A DNA stretch of 64,000 nucleotides from positions 3,997,501 through 4,061,500 of the forward strand of contig NZ_CP108080.1 of NCBI RefSeq assembly GCF_036181745.1, written 5' to 3'. The position numbers were made by a program, and so were the translations under genes. This document shows, one piece after another, positions 23,568-32,637 of the stretch. Each line of letters starts with the position of its first letter. Position 1 is the first letter of the stretch. Under the pieces are notes generated by a model that was not told the DNA's origin, did not search any database, and saw only the letters and a program-made list of their open reading frames with translations. Origin of the DNA: Streptomyces sp. NBC_00259 (GTDB lineage: Bacteria; Actinomycetota; Actinomycetes; Streptomycetales; Streptomycetaceae).

Positions 23568-26420
23568 TCAGGTCGCCTCGCGGCGGGACAGAGCCCCACG
23601 GGACCGGGTGACCAGCGCGGCGAGCAGGGCCGCGCCGAGCGGCACCGCGATCAGCAGGGCGCCCAGGGTCTCCCAGGGGACGACGATCGGGACGTCCGGC
23701 GGGGTCAGGTTTCCGCCGAAGCCCCCGTCCAGGGCCTGCTCGTACCAGGCCCTCTCCTCGCGCTCCTCGGTCAGCCGCAGCCCGATGGCAGGCAGCACGC
23801 CCGCCGCCGAGCCGAGGACCACACCCATCGCCGCGACCACACCGCACTGGAATCCGCTCAGCGTGCGACGCACGCGGGGCGGGGCACCGACGGCCGCCAG
23901 CGTCTTGAGGTCCGCCTCCGCGTCCGCCTGGGCGAGCCCGGTGGCGATACCGGCCGCGCCGATGGTGATCAGTCCGGCGAAGACGGCCAGCGCCAGCAGC
24001 ACAATGCTGTTCTCGCTGGTGTAGCCCTCCTCGATGTGCAGCTCGATGCTCGCGCCGGTCCGGTCGAGCTCGCCCGACAGCTTCTGGCGCTGCTCACTGC
24101 TCGGCAGCCGGTCGGTCGAGTAGTAGGCCCCGAAGGGAACGGTGGCGATGCCGGCGGCCTTGGCCGCGGCGGGCGGCAGGATCATGCCGACCCCGTACGC
24201 GTTGGTGCCGTCCGCGACCTGGTGGGTGGAGAAGGTCTTGACCGCGCCCGGAGCCTCCTTGCCCTCTTCCCTGGCCTTGTCGGCGGCTTCCGTGTCGGTG
24301 ATCAGCCGGATGCCGATCGAGCCCTTCTTGTCGAGGTTGCGCTTGTCGAAGGAGACGACCTTCCCTTCGGACAGCGCCTTCGCGGCCGCCGGGTCGTCGA
24401 TCCCGAGCACGTTCAGCAGCTTCTCGTCAGCGACGAGCACCCCGCCGTCCGTGGGGGTCGCCACGCTGGACTCCTTGCAGCGCCAGTCCTTGGAGAACGC
24501 GCGGCGCTGGGCCTTGGTGAACTTCTCGGCCGGGTCCTCGCTCCCGGTGCTCCACAGCGGGCACTGGTTCGCCTTGGGGACGACGACCTCATAGCTGCCG
24601 CAGCCCTTGTCACGGCTGTACATCGCGCAGTTGACGTTTCCGACGACGGCGCGGTCCACATCGGCCCGTACGTCCACCTGCAGGTTCTTCTGCACGGCCG
24701 CGCGGGCTTGAGGCACGTCCCGTCCGCCGGCCTCGTTGACGATCAGCGACACCGCGCCGTGCGGCAGCCGTGCCTCGTACGAGGCCTCGGACTGGGCGTC
24801 CCTGCTCGCGGCGTACGTGGCCACGGCGACGGTCCCGGCGACCGCGGCGAGCACGGCGGCCACGGCCGGAGCCGTGCGGCCCCGGTTGCGTACGGCGTCA
24901 CGCAGAGCGAGTCGCGGCGAGAGCGGCAGCCAGCGGCCGGTGCGGCCGAAGAGGCCGACCAACACGGGTGTCATCGCGACCACACCCAGCTCGGCGATCG
25001 CGCTTCCGGCCGCCACGAGGATGGACTGGTCGGAGAGCAGCGATCCGTACAGCGCGATCGCGGCACCGAGCAGCACGGCGATCAGGCCGACCACGGGCAG
25101 GACCCGGCTGCTGCGGCGGACGCCCCGGCGGCCGGTGAGTGAGGCGAGGACGGACTGCCGGGAGGCGGTCACGGCCGGGACGATCGCGGCCAGCAGACCC
25201 GTGAGCACCGCGAGGAGCCCGATGCCGAGCAGTTCCAGTGGCCGGATGTCGAAGCTGCCGAAGCGCTGACCCATGTAGTCCTCGAGCAGCGGGCGCAGCG
25301 CGAAGGTCAGGGCGAGACCGAGGATCGTGCCCACCACCGCGGCCGCGAAGCCGATCACCAGCCCGCCGGCCAGGACGATGGCGCGGATGTGGCGGCGGTC
25401 GCCGCCGTTGGCGCCGACCAGCCCGAGCTGGCGACGGGAGCGCCGGGCGCCGACCGCGAAGGCGGGCCCCGCCAGCAGGCAGATCTCCAGCATGGCGAGG
25501 CCGACCACGGTGCCGACCGCGGCGAGAGCCGCCACGTCGGCGGCGCCGCTGTCCCCGTAGCTCTTGGCCCAGTCCTCCTGCTGGTACAGCGGGACGTCAT
25601 CGTCGGCCGGCGGGGCGAGCTGAACCGCCCGCGAAGCCACCGTCACGCCCTTGGTGTTGATCTGCTTGACCATGTTCCACGTGAAACCGCCGGGAACGCT
25701 GACCAGGTAGGTGGTGCTCGTCTCGGTGGACGGCAGGTCGTCCGCCGCCAGGGCCTTGTCGAGCGGGTCGAGCAGCGCGCCGGGAAGGGCGTTGACCTGG
25801 TCGCTCTTGAGCGCGTCGGGCAGCTCGTACGAGCCGGTGATCGTGTACTCCCGGTCGAGTCCGCGCGCCGCGAGCTTGGAGCCGACGCTCAGCCCGCTGG
25901 TCTCCAGGAAGTGGGTCGTCGCGGCCACCTCGGCCGTCTCCGTGGGGAAGCGGCCGCTGACCAGGGTCATGATGCCGGCGGCCAGCGGGTCCGACGCCTT
26001 GAGCTCACGGATCTCGGCGTTCAGCAGCCCGTGGGCGGTGCGCAGCTTGGCGGAACCGGCCGAGTCCTCCAGGGACTTCGCGCCCGCCGGGAGGACCTTC
26101 CGGACGTCGGTGTCGCCCTCGGGCCACGGCTTGTCGTCGAAGTTCCCGACCGGGGCGTAGTTGTTGGCGTCGGGGCTCTGGTAGATCGGTACGCCGCGGC
26201 TGTGGGCATCGGACATCCGGGCGTCGGCGGCGCCGAGGGTGCGCTCCAGGGCCTGTTCCGTGGAGAGCTCGGCACTGCGCAGTGTCAGATCTGCGGCGCT
26301 CACCCCGAGGATCGGCAGGGCGATCATCGCCAGGACGAGGAAGCTGCGTCCCTTGGAGCGGACGGCGTCGCGGCGGGCGATGCGGACCGCGGCGCGCCAG
26401 GAGTGGTACCAGTTCTTCAC
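23568..26420 (-). CDS. FtsX-like ABC transporter permease
   Basis: 950 residues with an N-terminal transmembrane helix (SFLVLAMIALPILGVSAADL), a large extracytoplasmic region, and two blocks of FtsX-type helices (near residues 300-540, with EICLLAGPAFAVGARRSRRQ, and near 830-930, with VLLALAVFAGLITIGAAGIA). This long two-domain permease architecture fits MacB-like exporters or mechanotransmitters. It starts with GTG overlapping the ATPase stop (26417-26420). A parS-like site lies within the gene at 25674-25687. The substrate is unknown; the PadR gene upstream suggests an inducible export or envelope-stress role. Confidence 0.88.
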   Translation of the reverse strand: MKNWYHSWRAAVRIARRDAVRSKGRSFLVLAMIALPILGVSAADLTLRSAELSTEQALERTLGAADARMSDAHSRGVPIYQSPDANNYAPVGNFDDKPWPEGDTDVRKVLPAGAKSLEDSAGSAKLRTAHGLLNAEIRELKASDPLAAGIMTLVSGRFPTETAEVAATTHFLETSGLSVGSKLAARGLDREYTITGSYELPDALKSDQVNALPGALLDPLDKALAADDLPSTETSTTYLVSVPGGFTWNMVKQINTKGVTVASRAVQLAPPADDDVPLYQQEDWAKSYGDSGAADVAALAAVGTVVGLAMLEICLLAGPAFAVGARRSRRQLGLVGANGGDRRHIRAIVLAGGLVIGFAAAVVGTILGLALTFALRPLLEDYMGQRFGSFDIRPLELLGIGLLAVLTGLLAAIVPAVTASRQSVLASLTGRRGVRRSSRVLPVVGLIAVLLGAAIALYGSLLSDQSILVAAGSAIAELGVVAMTPVLVGLFGRTGRWLPLSPRLALRDAVRNRGRTAPAVAAVLAAVAGTVAVATYAASRDAQSEASYEARLPHGAVSLIVNEAGGRDVPQARAAVQKNLQVDVRADVDRAVVGNVNCAMYSRDKGCGSYEVVVPKANQCPLWSTGSEDPAEKFTKAQRRAFSKDWRCKESSVATPTDGGVLVADEKLLNVLGIDDPAAAKALSEGKVVSFDKRNLDKKGSIGIRLITDTEAADKAREEGKEAPGAVKTFSTHQVADGTNAYGVGMILPPAAAKAAGIATVPFGAYYSTDRLPSSEQRQKLSGELDRTGASIELHIEEGYTSENSIVLLALAVFAGLITIGAAGIATGLAQADAEADLKTLAAVGAPPRVRRTLSGFQCGVVAAMGVVLGSAAGVLPAIGLRLTEEREERAWYEQALDGGFGGNLTPPDVPIVVPWETLGALLIAVPLGAALLAALVTRSRGALSRREAT
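25674..25687. promoter_or_regulatory. parS-like site inside the permease gene
   Basis: GTTCCACGTGAAAC differs by one base from the perfect parS at 20651 and equals the core of the B. subtilis parS sequence. It is intragenic, as many ParB sites are. Confidence 0.65.
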
Positions 26421-27166
26421 CGCTCGGCCGCCTGCCCGGTCAGCAGGGAATCCGCGTCGGTGCGTACGGTCTGGTCGACGACCGCGCCGTCGCGCAGGAA
26501 CACCACCCGGTCCGCCCAGGCGGCGAAGCGCGGCTCGTGGGTGACGAGGATGCCGGCCGCCCCCGCGTCGCAGCGGGCCCGCAGCAGGGCGAGCACGGAC
26601 TCACCGGTCTCGGAGTCCAGGGCACCGGTCGGCTCGTCGGCGAGCACGAGCCGGCGGTCGCCGACGAGGGCGCGGGCGATGGCCACCCGCTGCTGCTGGC
26701 CGCCGGACATCTCGTCCGGGAACCGGTCGGCGAGATGACCGAGGTCCATCTCGGTGAGGGCGGCCACGGCCTCGGCGCGGGCCTTGCGGGCGGAGGTGCC
26801 GTCGAGCTCGCGGGGCAGGGCGACGTTCTCGGCGGCGGTGAGCGCCGGGATGAGGTTGTAGTCCTGGAAGACGTACCCGATGCTGCGGCGGCGCAGGGCG
26901 GCGAGCGTCTTGCGGTCGGCGGTGGTGATGTCGGTGTTCTCGACGATCACCTGGCCCGAGGACGGGGTGTCGAGACCGCCGGCGATCGTCAGAAGCGTCG
27001 ACTTGCCGGAGCCGGACGGGCCCATGACGGCGACGAGTTCACCGGGGAACACATCGAGATCGACGCCGCGCAGAGCGTGCACTTCGGTGGCACCGCTGCC
27101 GTGCACGCGGGTCAGGTTCCGCAGTTGCAGGACGGGTTGCCGGGGCTGGTGGGAGTGGCTGGACAT
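26417..27166 (-). CDS. ABC transporter ATP-binding protein (LolD/MacB type)
   Basis: 249 residues with all nucleotide-binding motifs: Walker A GPSGSGKSTLL, Q-loop GYVFQDYNLIPALTAAENV, signature MSGGQQQRVAIARAL, Walker B RLVLADEPTGALD and the H-loop ILVTHEPRFA. The Y-V-F-Q-D-Y-N-L-I-P run is typical of LolD/MacB-family ATPases that partner FtsX-like permeases. It should power the 950-residue permease to which it is coupled. It is the middle gene of a PadR-ATPase-permease operon. Confidence 0.94.
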   Translation of the reverse strand: MSSHSHQPRQPVLQLRNLTRVHGSGATEVHALRGVDLDVFPGELVAVMGPSGSGKSTLLTIAGGLDTPSSGQVIVENTDITTADRKTLAALRRRSIGYVFQDYNLIPALTAAENVALPRELDGTSARKARAEAVAALTEMDLGHLADRFPDEMSGGQQQRVAIARALVGDRRLVLADEPTGALDSETGESVLALLRARCDAGAAGILVTHEPRFAAWADRVVFLRDGAVVDQTVRTDADSLLTGQAAER

Positions 27167-27182
27167 GGGAGGTCCCCCTTGG

Positions 27183-27203
27183 ATGTGCGCGGAGGGCGCA
27201 CAT
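27183..27203. promoter_or_regulatory. Inverted repeat between padR and the ATPase gene
   Basis: ATGTGCGC and GCGCACAT are separated by GGAGG, ahead of the ATPase gene (start 27166). It could be a second PadR operator or an RNA hairpin; it contains the ATGT/ACAT ends typical of PadR sites. Confidence 0.35.
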
Positions 27204-27259
27204 GAGCGGATGTGAGAGGTGAGGTGTGCGGAAGCGGAGCCGACTCGGGTGCCGCCGGC

Positions 27260-27874
27260 TCAGTCGTGCCTCCGCGGGTGGCTGTGTGCGGGCGCCGGAG
27301 CCGGGGCGGGTGGGGGTGCGGACTCCGGACGCGGGGCCGCTGCTGAAGAGAGCCGGATGAGCCGGGCCTCACAGTGGTCGAGCCAGCGGGCCTCCGCCTC
27401 GGTCTGGAAGATGAGCTGTTCCAGCACGAGCAGCCAGGCGACCTCGTCCCGGTCGGCGGGCGTCGTTTCCAGTGCCTGTGCCTTCAACCGGGTGTAGTCC
27501 TGCATCGCCTTCACGGTGTGACGGCGCTGGGACTGGATGACGTTGCGGATGTCGACCGCCGTCGCGCCGACCGCCATGGCCAGCTTGATCGCCAGCTCGT
27601 CACGGGCCGGGCTGGTCCGGTCGACGGGCCGTTCGAACCACGCCTTCAGCTCGTCCCGCCCTGTGTCCGTGATGACGTAGAGCGTGTGGCCGGCTTCGTC
27701 CTCGCCGTCCTGGACGACCATGCCGTCGCGCTCCAGTCGGCTCAGGGTCGTATAGACCTGGCCGACGTTGAGCGGCCAGGTGGCTCCCGTGCGGGACTCG
27801 AACTCGGTGCGGAGCTGTGAGCCGTAGCGAGGGCCGCGTTCGAGAAGGGCGAGCAGCCCGTGGCGGATCGACAT
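27260..27874 (-). CDS. PadR-family transcriptional regulator
   Basis: 204 residues. The N-terminal winged helix (LLALLERGPRYGSQLRTEFE and WPLNVGQVYTTLSRLERDGM) is classic PadR, followed by a helical dimerisation region (Vir C-like) and a Pro/Ala-rich tail. It is first in an operon with an ABC transporter and most likely represses that operon until a small toxic ligand binds. Its promoter region carries a nested inverted repeat of the PadR type that includes the start codon, so autoregulation is likely. Confidence 0.9.
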   Translation of the reverse strand: MSIRHGLLALLERGPRYGSQLRTEFESRTGATWPLNVGQVYTTLSRLERDGMVVQDGEDEAGHTLYVITDTGRDELKAWFERPVDRTSPARDELAIKLAMAVGATAVDIRNVIQSQRRHTVKAMQDYTRLKAQALETTPADRDEVAWLLVLEQLIFQTEAEARWLDHCEARLIRLSSAAAPRPESAPPPAPAPAPAHSHPRRHD

Positions 27875-27900
27875 ACTCAGTATGTATACCGGGTATGTCG
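27869..27900. promoter_or_regulatory. PadR autoregulatory operator and promoter
   Basis: CGACATAC (27869-27876) and GTATGTCG (27893-27900) form an 8-bp inverted repeat with a 16-nt spacer. The spacer contains AGTAT and GTATAC half-sites. It overlaps the padR ATG, so it probably holds a leaderless promoter and operator together. Confidence 0.55.
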
Positions 27901-28019
27901 TCGAGGGCCAACCGTCCTGAGGGGGACCTCGTGTGTACGTCGTACGGAGGATGGCCCGGCTCGAGAGGGACGGCAGGCGGTGCTCCGGCGGGGTGCGGGC
28001 GGCCTCGTCCGTGACGTAA

Positions 28020-28829
28020 TCAGCCGCGGCGCAGCCGCAGCCCCATGTACCCGAGCCCCAGGCCCATCAGGGCGCAGCCGGCACCCAGCGTCAGCACGGG
28101 GACCTGGCGTTCGAGCGGCGGGGCCGCGGTGTGCGGGCGTCCCTGGCCCACCGCCGCGGGGGAGGCGGGTGACCGGCTCGGTGGCGCGGTCGACGTGGGT
28201 GCGGCCTCCTCGTCGCCCCGTTCCTCCTGCGCCTCTTCCCGGGCCTCCTCCTCTCCCTCTCCCTCTTCCTCTCGCGTCGACTCGTCGCCGGGGTCGTCCG
28301 CGTCATCCTGGTCGTCGTCGTGCCGCCGATCGGGCGACGTCGTCGTGCTGGGGGACGGCGCGACGGTACGGCCGGGGCGGTCGCGGCCTTCGCCGGCCTG
28401 TCGTCCCGCGAGTGACGACGTGGGGGAAGCGGAGGCTTTCCCGCTCGGTGCGCGGCCGGGCTTCTCCGCGCGCCGCAGGTCCGCGTGCGGGCGCGTGCCG
28501 TCGTTCGCCTCGTCACCCTGGCCGGGTCCGGCGGCACCGCCGACGCGCGGGGACATCGGCCCGCCGATCCCTTGGCGCCGGAAGTCGTGCGTCCGCAGGC
28601 CGTCGCCGTCGCGCCACCGGGAACCCCCGTCGTGGCGCCCGTCGCCCCATGAACCGTCGGCGTTCCCCCGCGACCCCTCGCTATCCGCCCGCGACCCCTC
28701 GCCGTCCGCCCGCGCATCCTCCGCGTAGGTCGTCCGGGGTGCGTCCGCGTACGCGTACGCCGATACCGGCACGGCCAGCACAAGTGCCGCGATGGTCATC
28801 GCACAGTGCGTGCGAAGCATCGGAGTCAC
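28020..28829 (-). CDS. Secreted, membrane-anchored Asp/Gly/Arg-rich protein
   Basis: 269 residues from the GTG at 28829, which has GGAGGGGG upstream. A signal peptide is visible (MTIAALVLAVPVSAYAYA). The long middle part is low-complexity, with ADGEGSR/ADSEGSR-type repeats, then acidic-basic stretches. The C-terminus is one hydrophobic helix (VLTLGAGCALMGLGLGYMGL) and a short basic tail RLRRG, like a cell-wall-anchored protein, but no LPxTG motif precedes it. No known family recognised. It may be an envelope-exposed protein; it lies beside kinase and transporter genes. Confidence 0.65.
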   Translation of the reverse strand: MTPMLRTHCAMTIAALVLAVPVSAYAYADAPRTTYAEDARADGEGSRADSEGSRGNADGSWGDGRHDGGSRWRDGDGLRTHDFRRQGIGGPMSPRVGGAAGPGQGDEANDGTRPHADLRRAEKPGRAPSGKASASPTSSLAGRQAGEGRDRPGRTVAPSPSTTTSPDRRHDDDQDDADDPGDESTREEEGEGEEEAREEAQEERGDEEAAPTSTAPPSRSPASPAAVGQGRPHTAAPPLERQVPVLTLGAGCALMGLGLGYMGLRLRRG

Positions 28830-28988
28830 GGGGTGACCCCCTCCCGAGCCAGGTCGCCGAGATATCCAACTCAGCGTCACATGGCCGGGCAATTCCGGCA
28901 TCCCGGACTAAACCGCCCCGATGGGGATCGAGGCGGTGAAAGAGGAGGAGCGTCGGCCGAGGAGGGTCGGAGCGTCGGCCGAGGAGGG

Positions 28989-30656
28989 TTACTGGGAGTC
29001 GGCCGGGTCGCCGGTGGAGACTTCCAGGGTGAACTCGGCGTCGTCCTCCGTGATCTCCGTGCCCGCCCGCGGGTACTGCGTGAGGATCGTGCCCTCGCCG
29101 TAGACCGCCTCGTTCACGGGAGTCTCGGCCGTGACCTTCCAGCCCGCTGCCTGGATGCAGTCCTTCACCGAGGTGACGTTCTTGTACGTGAAGTCGGGCA
29201 CCTCGAACTTCTCCGGGTCGCTGCCCTCGTCCGGAGCGGTGCACTCTTCCTTGTCGATGGTCTTGCCCAGGTCGGGGCCCTTGTGGCCCGCCACCGCCGA
29301 GTCGGTCGGGGACGGGTTGTCGCCGCCACCGCCACCGCCGTCGCCGTCGCCGCCGTTCAGCGACAGGGCCACGATCAGTCCGCCGATCGCCAGCAGCGCC
29401 ACGGCGATCGAGCCGACGATCACCGGCATGTTCCGCCTGCCGCCGCCCGCCGACGCGGAGGGGCCGTGCTGCGGCGAGAGGTTGTACGGAGCGGGCGCCG
29501 GGGCCGGGGTCTGGTAGGCCGGGGCGGGGCTCTGCTGCGGGTAGCCGTAGCTCGGGGCGGGCGTCGACGGCCCCGGGACGGGGCCGGGGGCCGGGGTGGG
29601 CGGGCCGTACGGACCCGGCTGGTACGGCTGCTGCACACTGTGCGGCGGCGGGACCGGGGCCGACCGGTCCACCGGCGGGAACACCGCGGAACCGACACCC
29701 GCACCGCTGTTCGTCGTCGGCGCACCCTGAACGATCACCGGTGCGTGCGTCTGGCCCGCGCTCGCGACCCGCAGGCACTCGTCCCGCATGGCGGCCGCGC
29801 TCGGGAAGCGCTCGTTCGGGTTCTTCTTCAGCGCCCGCGCGACCAGGGCGTCCATCGCCGGGCTCACCGAGCGGTTGAAGGAGGACGGGGCGACCGGCTC
29901 CTCCTGGACGTGCGCGTACGCGATGGCCAGCGGGGAGTCCGCGTCGAACGGCAGCCGGCCCGTCAGCAGCTGGAAGAGCATGACGCCGACCGAGTACAGG
30001 TCGGAGCGGGCGTCGACGCCGCGCCCCAGCGCCTGCTCGGGCGACAGATACTGCGGAGTGCCGACGACCATGCCGGTCTGCGTCATCGACGTCACGCCCG
30101 ACTGCATGGCGCGCGCGATACCGAAGTCCATGACCTTGACGACGCCGCGCTTCGTCATCATCACGTTGCCGGGCTTGATGTCCCGGTGGACCAGGCCCAT
30201 TTCATGGCTGGTCTCCAGCGCCGCCAGCACGTCGGCGGTCACCTTCAGCGCCTTGTCGGCCGGCATCGCGCCGTACTGCCGGATGTCCTCCTGGAGCACC
30301 GAGCCGAGCGGCTTGCCCTCCACGTACTCCATGACGATGTACGGCATGACGCCGCCGTCACCGGCGGAGCCGGCGAACGCCACCGCGTCCTCGCCGGTGT
30401 CGAAGACCGACACGATGTTGGTGTGGGACAGCTTGGCGACGGCCTGGGCCTCGCGCCGGAAGCGCTCACGGAACGACTGCTCGCGACCGAGCTCCGTGTG
30501 CAGGGTCTTGATGGCGACCTGGCGGTCCAGCGCACTGTCGTACGCCAGATACACCGACGCCATACCGCCTTCGCCGAGCAGGTCGCGAAGCTGGTACCGG
30601 CCGCCCGCCACGGAACCGCCCGCGTAGCGACCGCTGTGTGCGCCGTCCTGGCTCAT
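28989..30656 (-). CDS. PASTA-type Ser/Thr protein kinase
   Basis: 555 residues. The kinase domain (about 15-280) has the glycine loop LLGEGGMASVYLAYD, the lysine in VAIKTLH, catalytic HRDIKPGNVM, DFGIARAM and GTPQYLSPEQALG. A Pro-rich juxtamembrane linker, one transmembrane helix (IVGSIAVALLAIGGLIVAL) and an Asp/Gly linker precede a single extracellular PASTA-like domain (VPDFTYKNVTSVKDCIQAAG) at the C-terminus. PASTA domains sense cell-wall fragments, so this is a PknB-like regulator of growth or envelope. It diverges from a second kinase gene. Confidence 0.92.
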   Translation of the reverse strand: MSQDGAHSGRYAGGSVAGGRYQLRDLLGEGGMASVYLAYDSALDRQVAIKTLHTELGREQSFRERFRREAQAVAKLSHTNIVSVFDTGEDAVAFAGSAGDGGVMPYIVMEYVEGKPLGSVLQEDIRQYGAMPADKALKVTADVLAALETSHEMGLVHRDIKPGNVMMTKRGVVKVMDFGIARAMQSGVTSMTQTGMVVGTPQYLSPEQALGRGVDARSDLYSVGVMLFQLLTGRLPFDADSPLAIAYAHVQEEPVAPSSFNRSVSPAMDALVARALKKNPNERFPSAAAMRDECLRVASAGQTHAPVIVQGAPTTNSGAGVGSAVFPPVDRSAPVPPPHSVQQPYQPGPYGPPTPAPGPVPGPSTPAPSYGYPQQSPAPAYQTPAPAPAPYNLSPQHGPSASAGGGRRNMPVIVGSIAVALLAIGGLIVALSLNGGDGDGGGGGGDNPSPTDSAVAGHKGPDLGKTIDKEECTAPDEGSDPEKFEVPDFTYKNVTSVKDCIQAAGWKVTAETPVNEAVYGEGTILTQYPRAGTEITEDDAEFTLEVSTGDPADSQ

Positions 30657-30968
30657 GACTGTGCTTCCCCCTAGGCGGCGCGCACCGTCGAGCGGTGACC
30701 GCAGTGATCCCGATTACGGCCCAAGTCTGCCCGAGGGCAGTGACACGTCAAGCCGGGTGCCCGTTCCGTGACCGTACGCACAAGAACGGTCCCGCAAGCG
30801 TTACAGGAACCGTACGGAATGTGCGCCCGCGGATCGGCAGCGGGTTTGATGGCCGGTCCATCTCGAACCGGCCCGTCACAAGAAGCCTGTAGCGTGACGT
30901 GGCGAACCACCCGAGAGACGCCGCCCGTGCCCAGCGCGCGGCGCGGCAAGACACGACGGCGAGGACTG

Positions 30969-32618
30969 ATGGCACCCGAACCCGAAGCAAGTGGCGGCGG
31001 AGTATCGGATGCTGCGGACTCCTGGGGCGTCGGCGGGCTCGTCGGTGACGGTCGCTACCGGCTGACCCACCGCCTCGGCCGCGGCGGCATGGCCGAGGTG
31101 TTCGCGGCGGAGGACGTACGGCTCGGGCGCACCGTGGCCGTGAAGCTGCTCCGCGCCGATCTCGCCGAGGACCCCGTCTCCAAGGCGCGCTTCACGCGCG
31201 AGGCCCAGTCGGTCGCCGGCCTCAACCACCACGCCATCGTGGCCGTGTACGACTCCGGCGAGGACGTCGTGAACGGCCAGTCCGTGCCGTACATCGTGAT
31301 GGAGCTGGTCGAGGGCCGCACCATCCGTGATCTGCTCATCAGTGCCGAGGCCCCGCCGCCCGAGCAGGCGCTCATCATCGTCTCCGGGGTGCTGGAAGCC
31401 CTCGCGTACTCGCACCAGCACGGCATCGTGCACCGCGACATCAAGCCCGCGAACGTCATCATCACCAACGGCGGTGCCGTGAAGGTGATGGACTTCGGCA
31501 TCGCGCGCGCCCTGCACGGCGCGCAGTCGACGATGACGCAGACCGGCATGGTCATGGGCACGCCGCAGTACCTCTCCCCCGAGCAGGCGCTCGGCAAGGC
31601 CGTCGACCACCGCTCCGACCTGTACGCCACCGGCTGCCTGCTGTACGAACTGCTGGCGCTGCGTCCGCCGTTCACCGGCGAGACACCGTTGTCGGTCGTC
31701 TACCAGCACGTCCAGGACATGCCGGTGCCGCCGTCCGAGGCCTCGGACGTGGCCCCTCCGGAGCTGGACGGGCTGGCGATGCGCGCGCTCGCCAAGGACC
31801 CGGACGACCGGTTCCAGAGCGCCGAGGAGATGCGCGGGCTGGTGCAGTACGGGCTGCAGATGCTCCAGCAGGCGGGCAGCCACACCGGTACGTGGAACAC
31901 CGGCCCGGTCGAGATGCACGAGGGCGGCCACACCCCGACCCACGGAATGACCTCGACGACGGTCATGGGGCACCCGCAGCACGGCGAGACCTCGCAGGGC
32001 CCGATCCTGCCGCCACCCAATCCGAACGACGGGGCGTACACCGTCGGGCACGGCGGGGCCAAGGGCGGCGGTGGCCGCGGCAAGGTGTGGCTCTTCGTCG
32101 CGCTCGCCGTGATCGCGATCGTCGCGGGTGTGGCCTTCGCCGTGGACCGGGCGAACAACACCGGGACGAAGGAGAAGGACGACCCCGGCATCTCCAACAC
32201 CCCGTCCTCGCCGGACGATTCGCCGTCGACGCCGTCGCAGAGCGAGGAGAGCGACCAGAGCGAGGAGCCGGACTCGTCGTCGGGCGGTAACCAGGATCCC
32301 TGGACGCCGTCGGACGACCCGGGGAACAACTCGCCGTCGGCGCCGTCGGACGACCCGACGGACGGTCCGACGGATCCGCCGTCGACGACGGACGGGACGA
32401 GCGAGGGTACGACGGAGGGCAACACCGACGAGGGCACGACGACGGGCCAGGACGCGGGCACGACGACCGGCCAGGACGCGGGTACGACGACGGGTCAGGA
32501 CGCGGGTACGACGACGGGTCAGGACGCCGGTACGACCACGGGCCAGGACGCCGGTACGACGACCGGCCAGGACTCGGGCGCGACCGTCGGCCAGGACGCC
32601 GGCGGCACCACCCCGTAG
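30969..32618 (+). CDS. Ser/Thr protein kinase with GTTTGQDA-repeat tail
   Basis: 549 residues from the ATG at 30969; a GTG at 30927 is an alternative. The kinase domain (about 28-290) has LGRGGMAEVFAAEDV, AVKLLRADL, HRDIKPANVI, DFGIARALHG and GTPQYLSPEQALG, all intact. A His/Gly-rich linker, one transmembrane helix (VWLFVALAVIAIVAGVAFAV) and an extracellular tail of about 150 residues follow. The tail is Asp/Ser/Pro/Thr-rich and ends in seven 8-residue repeats. It has no PASTA domain, so its signal must differ from that of its divergent neighbour. Confidence 0.9.
   Translation: MAPEPEASGGGVSDAADSWGVGGLVGDGRYRLTHRLGRGGMAEVFAAEDVRLGRTVAVKLLRADLAEDPVSKARFTREAQSVAGLNHHAIVAVYDSGEDVVNGQSVPYIVMELVEGRTIRDLLISAEAPPPEQALIIVSGVLEALAYSHQHGIVHRDIKPANVIITNGGAVKVMDFGIARALHGAQSTMTQTGMVMGTPQYLSPEQALGKAVDHRSDLYATGCLLYELLALRPPFTGETPLSVVYQHVQDMPVPPSEASDVAPPELDGLAMRALAKDPDDRFQSAEEMRGLVQYGLQMLQQAGSHTGTWNTGPVEMHEGGHTPTHGMTSTTVMGHPQHGETSQGPILPPPNPNDGAYTVGHGGAKGGGGRGKVWLFVALAVIAIVAGVAFAVDRANNTGTKEKDDPGISNTPSSPDDSPSTPSQSEESDQSEEPDSSSGGNQDPWTPSDDPGNNSPSAPSDDPTDGPTDPPSTTDGTSEGTTEGNTDEGTTTGQDAGTTTGQDAGTTTGQDAGTTTGQDAGTTTGQDAGTTTGQDSGATVGQDAGGTTP
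32433..32600 (+). repeat. Seven 24-bp tandem repeats coding GTTTGQDA
   Basis: Units start at 32433, 32457, 32481, 32505, 32529, 32553 and 32577. The first five code GTTTGQDA, the sixth GTTTGQDS, the seventh GATVGQDA. The reading frame is kept, so copy number could vary by slippage. Confidence 0.9.
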
Positions 32619-32637
32619 CGACGGATTCCGCCCCCGC

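Noticed and set aside
32433..32600. Regular 24-bp repeats that could suggest a CRISPR array
   Set aside because: Units are contiguous with no variable spacers and stay in frame within a kinase gene.
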